The translations under genes were made by a program, and so were the position numbers. 64,000 bases of DNA, taken from contig JAICWO010000013.1 of assembly GCA_025934775.1 (NCBI GenBank), positions 1 through 64,000 on the forward strand. Direction: 5' to 3'. Below, piece after piece: positions 7,913 through 17,294 of the stretch (the first letter of the stretch is position 1; each line of letters opens with the position of its first letter). The stretch comes from Gemmatimonadaceae bacterium. Lineage in GTDB: Bacteria > Gemmatimonadota > Gemmatimonadetes > Gemmatimonadales > Gemmatimonadaceae. The notes under the pieces are model-generated. The model was not told where the DNA came from. It saw only the letters and a program-made list of their open reading frames with translations, and made no database searches.

Positions 7913-10336
7913 ATGCAAGCCGACTCCATCCGCACCGACCTTCAGACGTCGCTCGGCGACGCCTACACCATCGAGCGGGAGCTCGGCGGCGGGGCGATGT
8001 CGCACGTGTTCGTCGTCACCGATCGCGCGCTGGGGCGGCGGCTCGTCGTCAAGATTCCGCCGATCGCCGCCGCGGGATCGCTGTCGGTCGAGCGCTTCGA
8101 GCGCGAGATCCAGGTCGCCGCGCGCCTTCAGCATCCGCATATCGTGCCGCTCATCGCCGTCGGCATCACCACCGGCGGCGCGCGATACTACACGATGCCG
8201 TTCGTGCCGGGCGAGTCGCTCCGCAACCGCATGCAACGCGGCCGGCTTCCCGTCGCCGAAGCGATTCGCGTGCTTCGCGACGTCGCTTCGGCGCTCGCCT
8301 ATGCGCATCGTCAAGGCGTCGTCCACCGCGACATCAAACCCGAGAACGTGCTCCTGCACGACGACGCAGCGGTCGTCACGGATTTTGGAATCGCCAAGGC
8401 CAAGGAGCTGCTGCGCGGCGTTGACGTCGCGGGCGCGGGCACGCTGACGGCCGCCGGGATGTCGCTCGGCACGCCGCTCTACATGGCGCCCGAGCAGGCG
8501 ACGGGCGACGAGATCGATCAGCGTGTCGACATCTACGCCTGGGGGATGATGGCGTACGAATTACTGAGCGGCGCGCACCCTTTTGCCGAGAAAGCAACCG
8601 CGCAGCAGATCATCGCCGCACAGATCACGGAGGCCCCTTCACCGCTGACGGCGCCGAACCTGCCGCCGGAGGTGGTCGCGCTCGTGATGCGATCCGTCGC
8701 GAAGAACGCGGGCGACCGTCCGAAATCGGCCGCCGACGTGGTCAAGACGCTCGATGCGGCCGCGCGCGATCAAGGCGAAACAATCAAGATCAACGCGTCC
8801 GGGCTTTCGCGCACATCCCCGCGAAACGCCCGCCGTCGTTGGACTGCGAGCGCGTTGGGCGCCATCGTCCTGACCGCCCTGATCGTCGCGGCGGCGCGCC
8901 GCGTGAGCGGTCGTGGGGGCGCTGCTGCCTCGGCGAAGAGCACGCTCGCGGTGCTCGGGTTTCTGAACGAGAGTCGCGATTCGGCGTTCGACTACCTGGC
9001 TGAGGGGCTGAGCGATGAGTTGCGCAGCCGACTCACCGGGATTCCGAACCTGGCGATCAAGGGCGCGGCGTCGTCCGCGCCGTTTGTCGGACGGGTCGAT
9101 CCACGGGACGTCGGCAAGAAACTCGGCGTCACTCACGTGATCGTTGGGACCGTGCGCCGCACGGGAAATCAGGTCCACGTGACGGCTGAACTCGACGACG
9201 CGGGAACGGGCGACGCGTTGTGGAGCGAGACGTTCGACCGCGACGTGCACGAGCTGGCGAGCCTGCGCGACTCGATGGCGTACCAGGTCATGGACGCGCT
9301 CCAGGTTCGGACGGCGGCGGGCGATGTCGCCGACCATGAGACGAAGGATTTCGAAGCGTACGACGCTCTTCTCCAAGGCCAGCACGCTTTTTCCCGACTC
9401 GATTTCACACACGCCGCCGCGCATTACCGCGACGCAACCGAGCGAGATCCATCATACGCGCGTGCCTGGGCCAGCCTCACGATCGCGCTGGCTTCGGAGC
9501 CACGAAACGGACACACGCCGGTGGACTCGGCGCTGGCCGCGGCGCGTGTGACATTGGCGCGCGCGACTGCCCTCGACGCGAGCTCGCCGCTCGTCCGGGT
9601 GGCCGATGCGTCGGTTCGCGTGGCGGCGTTCGATTTCCGCCAGGCCGCCGCCATTCTCGCCGACGTCGTGAACCGCCATCCCGACGACGTGTTGCCGATG
9701 CAGCTCTATGTGCACGTTCTGGGGTGCTTGGGTCGCGTGAGTGACGCGCTCGAGATCGTCGAGCGAATCCGCCGCATCGATCCGCTCAATCCGTTCGTGT
9801 ATCTCGCGCACGAGCACACGTTGACGCTGCTGCATCGCTTCGATGAGGCGGCCGACGAGGGTCGCAACGATCTCGAAGCGCATCCCGGAAACGTGCTCGC
9901 GCAGCGAAACCTGGCCACGGCCTATGCCTTCTTGGGAAAGCCCGACAGTGCGGTTCGCATGATGGAGGCCGCGTGGCGCGGCGACTCCGATGCATTCGCG
10001 TCGCGCGGCGGCCTGGCGTTCGCCTACGCGGCGGCCGGTCGATGGGCGGACGTGGATCGCCTGGAGCGCGGCGGCTCGCAAGCTCGGCGCGACAACTCGC
10101 CCGATTTCGACGCCGCGCTGTTCGACATCGTGAACGGCCGGTCCGGCAGTGCCATGACGCACGTGGAGCGAGGTGTTGCCGCGAAGCAGCCGATGTTCGC
10201 GACGGCGTGGATCGCATGCACTCCGGAGTTCGACCCGCTCAAGCGCGATCCACGCTTCGGCGCGCTCATGTCATCCATTGGGGCACAGGCGTGCGCACCC
10301 GTCGAACATTTTCCGATTCCGACGCGGCCTCGTTAG
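7913..10336 (+). CDS. Receptor-like Ser/Thr protein kinase with FlgO/TolB-like and TPR domains
   Basis: 807 residues. Residues about 18-280 are a Hanks-type kinase with glycine loop GGGAMSHVFVV, lysine in VVKIPP, catalytic loop HRDIKPENVLL near residue 137, DFGIAKA near 156 and APEQ. A single membrane segment follows at about 314-332 (ALGAIVLTALIVAAA). Outside the membrane, residues about 345-470 resemble the FlgO/TolB-type domain (LAVLGFLNES, LAEGLSDELRSRL, VGTVRRTGNQVHV), and the remainder is a run of TPR helices to the C terminus. This architecture is common in Gemmatimonadota and Acidobacteria; it presumably senses an envelope signal and phosphorylates cytoplasmic targets. All catalytic residues are present. 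Confidence 0.93.
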   Translation: MQADSIRTDLQTSLGDAYTIERELGGGAMSHVFVVTDRALGRRLVVKIPPIAAAGSLSVERFEREIQVAARLQHPHIVPLIAVGITTGGARYYTMPFVPGESLRNRMQRGRLPVAEAIRVLRDVASALAYAHRQGVVHRDIKPENVLLHDDAAVVTDFGIAKAKELLRGVDVAGAGTLTAAGMSLGTPLYMAPEQATGDEIDQRVDIYAWGMMAYELLSGAHPFAEKATAQQIIAAQITEAPSPLTAPNLPPEVVALVMRSVAKNAGDRPKSAADVVKTLDAAARDQGETIKINASGLSRTSPRNARRRWTASALGAIVLTALIVAAARRVSGRGGAAASAKSTLAVLGFLNESRDSAFDYLAEGLSDELRSRLTGIPNLAIKGAASSAPFVGRVDPRDVGKKLGVTHVIVGTVRRTGNQVHVTAELDDAGTGDALWSETFDRDVHELASLRDSMAYQVMDALQVRTAAGDVADHETKDFEAYDALLQGQHAFSRLDFTHAAAHYRDATERDPSYARAWASLTIALASEPRNGHTPVDSALAAARVTLARATALDASSPLVRVADASVRVAAFDFRQAAAILADVVNRHPDDVLPMQLYVHVLGCLGRVSDALEIVERIRRIDPLNPFVYLAHEHTLTLLHRFDEAADEGRNDLEAHPGNVLAQRNLATAYAFLGKPDSAVRMMEAAWRGDSDAFASRGGLAFAYAAAGRWADVDRLERGGSQARRDNSPDFDAALFDIVNGRSGSAMTHVERGVAAKQPMFATAWIACTPEFDPLKRDPRFGALMSSIGAQACAPVEHFPIPTRPR

Positions 10337-10358
10337 CGGCGCTCGTCGAGCGCGCGCG

Positions 10359-11555
10359 ATGAATCGCACGCGCACGAGCGCGGATCTGCGCCGCGCGGGC
10401 GTCGCGGCCGCATTCGCGTTCGTGTTCACGATGGGTATCGTGAACCTGTTCGGCGACGTGACGTACGAAGGCGGCGCGGCGATCAACGGCCAGTTCCTCG
10501 GCTCCCTCGGCGCGAGCGCCGCCGCGACCAGCATCATCGCGGGCGCCGGCGAGTTTCTCGGCTACGCGCTGCGCTCCGTTTCGGGATGGACGGCCGACAA
10601 AACGGGCAAGTATTGGCCGGTCACGTTCATTGGCTTCGCGATCAATCTGTTCGCCGTTCCGGCGATGGCGCTCGCGGGCAATTGGCAGGTCGCCGGGTTG
10701 CTGATTCTCGCCGAGCGAACGGGACGCGCCATTCGCAAGCCGACGGTCGAGGCGATGCTCTCGTACTCGACGGGCGCGCTCGGCACCGGGTGGGTGTACG
10801 CGCTCAATACCGCGCTCGACGAAACCGGCGCGACGATCGGTCCGCTGCTCATGGCCTTCGCGATCTACCGGCACGCGAGCTATCGCGCTGGCTACTCACT
10901 CTTGCTCATCTCCGCGGGGCTGGCATTCATCGCGCTCATCGTGGCGCGCGTGATGTTTCCCGTTCCCTCGAAGCTCGATGAGAGTGAGCGAACCGCCATG
11001 GCCGAACGCTTCACGCCGGCGTTCTGGATCTACATGGTGGGCGCCGCGTGCTTCGGCGCGGGCTTGATGAGCTTCGAATTCATCTCATTTCATCTCGCGA
11101 GCCATCACACGGCGAGCGGTTACTGGATACCGGCATTTCTCGGCATCGCGACCGGATTCGGTGTGCTCGCGAATCTGGTGCTTGGCCGGTTGTACGACCG
11201 CAATGCAATCGGCACGATCGTCGGCGCGGTGTTCGTGAGCGCGCTCTTTTCGCCACTCGTGTTCCTCGGTGGATCGGCCGTCGCGCTCATCGGCATGCTG
11301 CTCTGGGGAATCGGGTACGCGGTGCAGGATACGTTGTTCAAGGCCGTCGTCGCCGATCGCCTTCCCGAGGGGCGTCGAAATTTTGCATTCGGAATCTTTT
11401 ATACCGGCTACGGGGTCGGTTGGCTGATCGGCAGCATCGCGATCGGTTTGCTCTATGACGTTTCGATCACCGCCGTCATCGCGTTCTCGATGGCGGTTCA
11501 ACTTGGCTCGATCCCGTTGTTTCTCTACGCGCGGCGGAAGGAACGCGCCGCGTGA
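10359..11555 (+). CDS. MFS transporter
   Basis: 398 residues starting at ATG 10359, 22 bp after the kinase stop, so probably cotranscribed with it. About twelve hydrophobic segments run from FAFVFTMGIVNLFGD to LGSIPLFLYA, with the loop motif GWTADKTGKYWP between segments 2 and 3 that corresponds to the MFS signature loop, and a charged stretch AERTGRAIRKPTVEAM. The frame extends upstream to 10173 but that part overlaps the kinase. Substrate unknown; the chain ends in a basic RRKERAA tail. Confidence 0.88.
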   Translation: MNRTRTSADLRRAGVAAAFAFVFTMGIVNLFGDVTYEGGAAINGQFLGSLGASAAATSIIAGAGEFLGYALRSVSGWTADKTGKYWPVTFIGFAINLFAVPAMALAGNWQVAGLLILAERTGRAIRKPTVEAMLSYSTGALGTGWVYALNTALDETGATIGPLLMAFAIYRHASYRAGYSLLLISAGLAFIALIVARVMFPVPSKLDESERTAMAERFTPAFWIYMVGAACFGAGLMSFEFISFHLASHHTASGYWIPAFLGIATGFGVLANLVLGRLYDRNAIGTIVGAVFVSALFSPLVFLGGSAVALIGMLLWGIGYAVQDTLFKAVVADRLPEGRRNFAFGIFYTGYGVGWLIGSIAIGLLYDVSITAVIAFSMAVQLGSIPLFLYARRKERAA

Positions 11556-11577
11556 CGTCCTCTCAGTGGGCTCCGGA

Positions 11578-11994
11578 TCATTGCGGAGCCGGCTGGAAAA
11601 GCTCGACCGGATTTCCTGATGGATCGTCCAGGAGAATCTCCGACCCACCGGGGCCTTCGAGAATGTCGCTGCGGAAATTCAAGCCCGCGTGACGGAGGCG
11701 ATCGACCTCGCGCGGCAGGTCGTCGACGTTGAGAATGATGCGATTCCATCCGCCGGGTTCGGCTTTGCGGCCATCGCGCATCGGCTTCGCGGCGCCACCT
11801 GGTCCGAACGGCGTGCTCAGAACCAATTCGAGATTGCCGCGCGTGAGCATCGCGAAATTGGGGTTTGGTCCTGACTTCGCATGAAACCCGAGATGCGTCG
11901 TATAGAATGAAACCGCGGGTTCGATCGCGCTGACCATGTAGCGGACGCGGACGCTGCTTCCGTGACCGTCGTTCGTGCCTTGTGCGTTTGCCAT
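11578..11994 (-). CDS. VOC-family (glyoxalase/bleomycin-resistance-like) protein
   Basis: 138 residues from MANAQGT at 11994. It has the two beta-alpha-beta-beta-beta modules of the vicinal-oxygen-chelate fold: VRVRYMVSAIEPAVSFYTTH with LELVLST in the first and NRIILNVDDLPREVDRLRHA, then GSEILLDDPSGNPVELFQP in the second. The closing DPSGNPxELFQ motif is typical of the family, with its Glu a usual metal ligand. It converges with the MFS gene 22 bp away. These proteins may be metalloenzymes or ligand-binding resistance proteins; nothing here picks one. Confidence 0.9.
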   Translation of the reverse strand: MANAQGTNDGHGSSVRVRYMVSAIEPAVSFYTTHLGFHAKSGPNPNFAMLTRGNLELVLSTPFGPGGAAKPMRDGRKAEPGGWNRIILNVDDLPREVDRLRHAGLNFRSDILEGPGGSEILLDDPSGNPVELFQPAPQ

Positions 11995-12305
11995 GGGACA
12001 CCGATCCTGTATGGGACATCTCGACCTGAGCAGCGAGGTGATGCGCCGGTCGGTGAGACGCGCCGCAGGTTGTGGGCCCCGAAGACTCTGTGACAGAGGA
12101 TTCCGATGCCGTATCGTCGGCGTGGTGTTCCTCTCGGACGGCATTTCCGCCTGTGGGCACATCGACCCGCGCGCTTGCGAACGTTAGCGCTCATACCGCC
12201 CCGAGCAGAATCAGGCAACTTCGGACTATATGTGGACGAACGCCGGATGGGCATCTTTGCGGAAGTCGAGCAGCTTCGAGCAACACCTGAATTGGAGCTC
12301 GTTCG
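11995..12305. other. Intergenic region, about 310 bp, between VOC gene and second DUF2231 gene
   Basis: The two flanking genes diverge, so promoters for both should lie here. Frames that cross it are shadows without recognisable similarity. I see no clear promoter hexamers, hairpin or repeat. Confidence 0.5.
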
Positions 12306-12851
12306 ATGCTTCCCAATCCGCTGCATCCGGCGATCGTGCACTTTCCGATCGTTCTCGCTCTCCTTCTTCCGTTATTCATCGGCGGCGCTTTATGGTCGAT
12401 TCGGCGAGGGGCCGTCGCACGACGCGCGTGGCTCGTGCCGACAGCGGTCGCCGCGGCGCTCGTCGCGAGCGCCTGGCTCTCCGTCGAAACGGGTGAGGCA
12501 CAGAGCGAACGGGTCGAGCGAGTCGTTGGCGAGGCCCCGCTCGACGCGCATGAAGATCTCGCCGAGGCATTCCTCACCGCGTCGGCCGCAATGGCGGTGC
12601 TCACAGGCCTCGGCCTGCTCGGCGGCAAGCCAGGCCGAACGGCACGCGCGCTCACGGGCATCGGCTCGCTCGCGCTTGCGGGCCTCGTGGTGCGAGTCGG
12701 CCACACCGGTGGTGAGCTCGTGTATCGCCACGGCGCAGCGAGCGCATACACCGCCCCTGCCGGTGCCGGCGGGACCCACACCGCCGCGATGACCGCGGCA
12801 CCGGCGCCGGACGGCCGGCACCGCGCCGCGGCTGCCGCGAACGAGCAATGA
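12306..12851 (+). CDS. DUF2231 membrane protein (second copy)
   Basis: 181 residues. The N-terminal signature HPAIVHFPIVLALLLPL is that of DUF2231, and four membrane segments follow (about residues 15-32, 45-62, 90-108 and 118-137). The C-terminal 40 residues are Ala/Gly/Pro/His rich and low complexity. It is a distant paralogue of 2578-3066. No operon partner is evident; the next gene starts 320 bp downstream. Function unknown. Confidence 0.88.
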   Translation: MLPNPLHPAIVHFPIVLALLLPLFIGGALWSIRRGAVARRAWLVPTAVAAALVASAWLSVETGEAQSERVERVVGEAPLDAHEDLAEAFLTASAAMAVLTGLGLLGGKPGRTARALTGIGSLALAGLVVRVGHTGGELVYRHGAASAYTAPAGAGGTHTAAMTAAPAPDGRHRAAAAANEQ

Positions 12852-13171
12852 GCCCCTGCGCCACACGTTCGAGAATCACGACCAGCTCGAGTCCGCCGGG
12901 CTAGGATTCGATTATCATAAAGCGTGTTCCATCATACTAGATATCATAGCTTTTGATCGGCGCGCCCCGCGAAGAGCGACGTTCGTGACAGGAGGCGCCG
13001 CGCCGGATCGCGGGTCAGCGATCAGACCGCGCGGCGGCGACGCTCGCTGTCGGCGACGGGTCTGACCAACGGCGCATTGCGCCGTCGGATGATCGCGCCG
13101 GGAAATACTTCGCTAATTCGCACAGGCGATGGTATGTTCGTGACGCATTCCGAGCCCTCAACCGAGGCATT
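12852..13171. other. Intergenic region with an AT-rich island
   Basis: 320 bp without a convincing gene. Bases about 12910-12955 are strikingly AT-rich against the surrounding high GC, with the recurring word ATCAT (TTATCATAAAG, CCATCATACT, GATATCATAG). This is a plausible promoter or operator region for the fusion gene at 13172, but no clean -35/-10 pair can be assigned. Confidence 0.5.
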
Positions 13172-16100
13172 GTGCCGCTCGCTCTTTTCCTGGCAATCGT
13201 GGCGAGCGCTGCGGCTCCGCAAGCCGGTCCGCAAGCCGGTCCGCAAGCCGGACCGCAAGACATCGCCATCGTCGGGGTAAACGTCGTCGACGTCGTGCGT
13301 GGGCGATCCGTCGCGGATCGCACCGTCGTCCTTCGAGGCTCGCGAATCGTGACCGTCGGCGCGCGCGCCAACGTAGTCGTCCCCGCCGGAACGCGCGTCG
13401 TTGACGGCCGAGGCAAGTATCTGATGCCGGGGCTGTGGGACATGCACGGGCATCTGTTCCAGCATTCCTCACGACCCGGCACCGACGAGCACGCGCTGCA
13501 GTTCCCACTGTATATCGCGAACGGCGTGACGGGCGTGCGCGACATGTGGACCAACCTCGAAGATCTGACGCGCGTTCGCCACTGGAATGCAGATCGCGCA
13601 ACCGGAGCATTGCTCGCACCGCGGATCCTGCCAACCGGCCCGATGTTCGACGGCGAGGGCGGCATCCTCAACAACGTGCTCGTCGTCACGTCCGCGACTG
13701 ATGCGCGTCACGCAGTCGACTCGGTCGTCGACGGCGGCGCGCGGGCGATCAAGATTCACGACGCCTTGTCACGCGAGGCTTTCCTGGCCATCGCCGCTCG
13801 CGCGAAGGAGCGCGGGGTTCCTCTGATCGGTCACGTGCCGGCATCGGTCACGGTGCGGGAGGCGGTGAGCGCCGGCCAGCATTCGATCGAGCATCTGAAC
13901 GGCATCGCGGATGGCTGCGCATCTGCCAAGGCCGAAGGCGAAGCGGCCCGGATCCGCGGCGATCGAGCGCAACGTGCGTCGGCCGGGAAGGTTCAGCAGT
14001 TGATCGTCGACGGCTACGACGAACATCGCTGCCTTGACCTCATGCGCGAGCTCGCGCGCCGCGGCGTCTGGCAGGTGCCGACACTGATCGCCGCGCAGCG
14101 CCGGTTGATCTTGCCCGATTCCATCGTGACGACTCGCGCTGATCTGCGCTACGTGTCCGCGGCCGATCGAGAGGATTGGCGCAAGCAGCTGGAGGTCCAG
14201 CGGCAGCGCCAATCGCCAACGATCGAACGGTCGCGCCGACTCGTGTTCGCCCAAGACATGCGCGAAGTCTTGGCGATGAACCGCGCCGGCGTGCCGTTGC
14301 TCGCGGGCACCGACATCACGAACCCATGGCAGGTGCCCGGCTTCAGCCTGCACGAGGAGCTGGCGCTGCTCGTTGAAGCGGGGCTCACGCCGGCCGAGGC
14401 GCTCCGCGCCGCGACTGTCTCCGCGGCGCGTTACGCGAACATGACGGACTCGCTCGGCACCGTCGCTCGCGGCAAGCTCGCCGATCTCGTGTTGCTGGAC
14501 GCAAATCCGCTGTTGGACATCGGCAACGCGGCGCGAATCCGCGCCGTCGTACTGAACGGGCGATTCCTCGGACGGCTGACGCTCGATTCCCTGCTCGAGC
14601 GGCCGATATCGCCGTCGGCATCGACGCCCGAACGTGCCGTGATCAACGACAATCGACGCGCCGCGGGTACGCTCCGCGACGGAGTGCTCACCGTTCGCCT
14701 CGAGGCGCGCGAAACGGAATGGCACTTGGAGGCTGATTCGAGCCGCGGGGTGAACGTGCGGGCCTTCGCCGTCGAGGGCGGCCCACCGCTCGTTCCCGGC
14801 CCTTTGCTGCGCGTTCCGCAAGGAACGGAGATTCACGCGTTCATTCATAATACTCTAATTGGGAAGCGACTGCTCCTGCACGGCCTGAACACACGAGGCA
14901 TCAACATCGGCGACACGATCGCGGTAGCCGCCGGTGAGACGCGCGAGGTTCAGTTCACCGCGGCTCGCATCGGCACGTACTTCTACTGGGGCGCGACGAA
15001 CGGCGCCGCGATCAACGGCCGTGACGGAGTCGATACCCAACTATCGGGCGCGTTCATCGTCGATCCGCCGGATGCGCCGCCGCCGCACGATCGCGTATTC
15101 GTCATCGCGGGCTGGAGCGGTCGAGTGCTCGCGGGCGGCGACAGTGTGGGAACGTTCCGGTTCACCATCAATGGCAAGTCGTGGCCGAATACCGAGCGAC
15201 TCACGTACGACGTCGGCGATTCCGTTCGCATTCGCGTGATCAACACCGGGGTGGCGCCGCACCCGATGCATCTCCACGGTTTCTATTTCAACGTCGACAG
15301 CCGCGGTGCTGAACAAGCCGATTCCATCTACGGCACATCGTCATCGCCACACCTCGTGAACACCGAGCGGCTGCCAAGCGGTCGCACGTTTGCGCTGACG
15401 TGGGTACCGACGCGAGCGGGCAATTGGCTGTTTCATTGTCACGAGCCCGCGCACATCGCGACGCCGAACGTCGAGCTGGACGGCAGCCCGCCGATGCGCG
15501 ACGCCGACATGCACGGCACCGACATGCTCGCGATGATGAGTGGTCCGGTCATCGGGATCACCGTGCGCGAGCGCGCCGACCGCAAAGCCGCGATCGAACC
15601 GGAGCCACGGCGTCGCCTGCGTCTCGTCGCTCACGAGGAGTCGGGCGGCACCACGAGCGAACCAGCCTTCGCCTACGCGCTGGAAAGCGGCAACGGACTC
15701 GGTGTCTCCCCCGGAGCGTCCGCACCGACGATCGTGCTTCAGCGCGGCGTGCCGGTCGCCATCACCGTCGTGAATCATCTGCGCGAAGCCACGTCGGTGC
15801 ATTGGCACGGTATCGAGCTCGATAGCTATTACGATGGAGTGGCCGGGTTCTCGGGACACGAAGCGCATCTCGCCCCGGAAATCGCGCCGAACGATTCGTT
15901 CGTCGCGCGCTTCACCCCTCCGCGCTCCGGCACATTCATGTATCACCCGCACGTGGGCGAGCTGCGGCAGCAGCAGGCCGGCCTCGGAGGAGCCCTGATC
16001 GTCGTCGACTCGCTCGATGGCTACGATGCGACGACCGACATCGCCCTCCTCGTCACGACACCGCGAACGGCGATCGAGGACAAGAACGCCGTGGTCTATC

Positions 16101-16441
16101 TGAACGGCACGTCGAAGCCGCCGCAACGCGAGCTGCACGTCGGCACGACCTATCGCCTGCGGCTGCTCAACCTCCACAACAATCGCGGCGCGATGATCAT
16201 GCGGCTCGTGCGCGATTCGACGGTGCTCGCGTGGACGCCGGTCGCGAAGGACGGAATGGATTTACCCGCCGATCAGCGCATCGCGCGTGCTGCCGCGCAG
16301 CAGATGTCCGCCGGAGAGACATACGATTTCGCGTTCACTCCCGCGGTCTCGGGAGATATGCGCTTCGAGATCCACACGGCTCGGGGGCAGTTGCTTCTCG
16401 GGATGCCGATACGGGTGACCGTGCGCGCAACCGATCGGTGA
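13172..16441 (+). CDS. Amidohydrolase - multicopper oxidase fusion protein
   Basis: 1089 residues from GTG 13172, with a short signal-like N terminus followed by three AGPQ repeats. Residues about 30-480 are an imidazolonepropionase-like amidohydrolase with MHGHLF, carbamyl-lysine candidate IKIHDALS, LIGHVPAS, HSIEHLNG and LAGTDITNP, a complete metal site. Residues about 500-1085 are cupredoxin domains of a multicopper oxidase: a first domain with LLLHGL and TYFYWGAT, then HPMHLHGF (about 699) and HCHEPAHI (about 755), then VHWHGIELD (about 877) and YHPHVGEL (about 925). All four copper motifs are present, but the pair usually near the C terminus precedes the pair usually near the N terminus. 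Upstream codons are also open, so the true start could be earlier. Likely exported. Substrates unknown. Confidence 0.9.
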   Translation: MPLALFLAIVASAAAPQAGPQAGPQAGPQDIAIVGVNVVDVVRGRSVADRTVVLRGSRIVTVGARANVVVPAGTRVVDGRGKYLMPGLWDMHGHLFQHSSRPGTDEHALQFPLYIANGVTGVRDMWTNLEDLTRVRHWNADRATGALLAPRILPTGPMFDGEGGILNNVLVVTSATDARHAVDSVVDGGARAIKIHDALSREAFLAIAARAKERGVPLIGHVPASVTVREAVSAGQHSIEHLNGIADGCASAKAEGEAARIRGDRAQRASAGKVQQLIVDGYDEHRCLDLMRELARRGVWQVPTLIAAQRRLILPDSIVTTRADLRYVSAADREDWRKQLEVQRQRQSPTIERSRRLVFAQDMREVLAMNRAGVPLLAGTDITNPWQVPGFSLHEELALLVEAGLTPAEALRAATVSAARYANMTDSLGTVARGKLADLVLLDANPLLDIGNAARIRAVVLNGRFLGRLTLDSLLERPISPSASTPERAVINDNRRAAGTLRDGVLTVRLEARETEWHLEADSSRGVNVRAFAVEGGPPLVPGPLLRVPQGTEIHAFIHNTLIGKRLLLHGLNTRGINIGDTIAVAAGETREVQFTAARIGTYFYWGATNGAAINGRDGVDTQLSGAFIVDPPDAPPPHDRVFVIAGWSGRVLAGGDSVGTFRFTINGKSWPNTERLTYDVGDSVRIRVINTGVAPHPMHLHGFYFNVDSRGAEQADSIYGTSSSPHLVNTERLPSGRTFALTWVPTRAGNWLFHCHEPAHIATPNVELDGSPPMRDADMHGTDMLAMMSGPVIGITVRERADRKAAIEPEPRRRLRLVAHEESGGTTSEPAFAYALESGNGLGVSPGASAPTIVLQRGVPVAITVVNHLREATSVHWHGIELDSYYDGVAGFSGHEAHLAPEIAPNDSFVARFTPPRSGTFMYHPHVGELRQQQAGLGGALIVVDSLDGYDATTDIALLVTTPRTAIEDKNAVVYLNGTSKPPQRELHVGTTYRLRLLNLHNNRGAMIMRLVRDSTVLAWTPVAKDGMDLPADQRIARAAAQQMSAGETYDFAFTPAVSGDMRFEIHTARGQLLLGMPIRVTVRATDR

Positions 16442-16472
16442 GAACCGTGATGCGCGGCGCAGGTGCGCTTGC

Positions 16473-16805
16473 TTACGGGAACACCGTGCGCGGTGGCGCG
16501 ACTGCGTGCGGTTCCGTCTCGCGCGCGTGAAACGCGGCAGCCGCCTGCACCTGTCCGCGAAGCTGCCGGCCCTGGCGCGCCAGCGGTGGGACGTGCTCGA
16601 TCAGGAACAGCGCGAGACACAGCTGCCGGTCGAGCGGCATTGGTTCACGACCGTTCAGGTAGTGTTCGAGTGTCGAAACCGGAACGACCAGCTCGCGCGC
16701 GATGGATTCGAGGTCGAACCATCCGGTAGCGACGAGTCGTAGGAGCAGTTGCGCCGCGCGAGAGAGCGAGCGGACGGATTTGGGTCTGGTATCGTCAGCA
16801 GCCAT
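16473..16805 (-). CDS. Conserved hypothetical protein, possibly HTH-like
   Basis: 110 residues, not recognised with confidence. After a polar N terminus, residues about 17-62 (AAQLLLRLVATGWFDLESIA through VSTLEHYLNGREPMPLDRQ) look like an all-helical module in which LESIARELVVPVSTLEHYL could be a helix-turn-helix. The C-terminal third is Ala/Arg/Pro rich. Its start overlaps the end of the next upstream gene (16795-17133) by 11 bp, so the two are translated from one transcript. Confidence 0.6.
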   Translation of the reverse strand: MAADDTRPKSVRSLSRAAQLLLRLVATGWFDLESIARELVVPVSTLEHYLNGREPMPLDRQLCLALFLIEHVPPLARQGRQLRGQVQAAAAFHARETEPHAVAPPRTVFP

Positions 16806-17133
16806 CGCTGAAGTACGATTCGATCGTCAGCTCAATGACGCGGTTCCGCATATCCTCGCGCTTCTGAACGGCGAGCGCGTCGCGTTCGGGCACCGTCGCG
16901 AGCGTATTCTTCAGCTCGACGAGGAGTCGTTCGGGCGGCATTTTGTCTTGCCGGGCGAAAACACAAAGCAAGCGGATCAGCACCCGTAGATGATCGCGGC
17001 CCGAGCCGTCGCCATCATGTGACTGGATCGCCTCGCGCACAGCGACCAGCGCCTCGGCAACATTAATCGGATGCTCCACGCCGTCGTGCGTCGCAACTGA
17101 AGAGGAATTCTGCTGCCTGCGCCAGATGCTCAT
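16795..17133 (-). CDS. Conserved small helical protein (REDMRNRVIxxxIESYF family)
   Basis: 112 residues, soluble and helical. The C-terminal part (HLRVLIRLLCVFARQDKMPP, then LKNTL and REDMRNRVIELTIESYF) is recognisably related to the protein at 21822-22157, which ends MRRVILWCVEAYF. Both therefore belong to one lineage-specific family of unknown function. It is the first gene of a two-gene unit with 16473-16805. Upstream, on its own strand, lies an AT-rich stretch with TTGACA near 17235 but no well-spaced -10. Confidence 0.65.
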   Translation of the reverse strand: MSIWRRQQNSSSVATHDGVEHPINVAEALVAVREAIQSHDGDGSGRDHLRVLIRLLCVFARQDKMPPERLLVELKNTLATVPERDALAVQKREDMRNRVIELTIESYFSDGC

Positions 17134-17294
17134 ACCGCCCTGATCCGAAACCGAGGCCGTTCGAACCGCCGCAAGCGTGTTCGCCGTCCCGTTCCTCTCA
17201 GTCTATACCGGCGTGGCTTGGCCACAAGTCATTGTCAAGAAATGTTTTGCGATATTTTATATGTCAGAAACCGTACACAGAAAAGTGGCTTACA

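Noticed and set aside
10266-10874. Minus-strand frame of 202 codons opposite the kinase end and MFS start
   Set aside because: Arg/Glu-rich antisense shadow of two well-supported genes.
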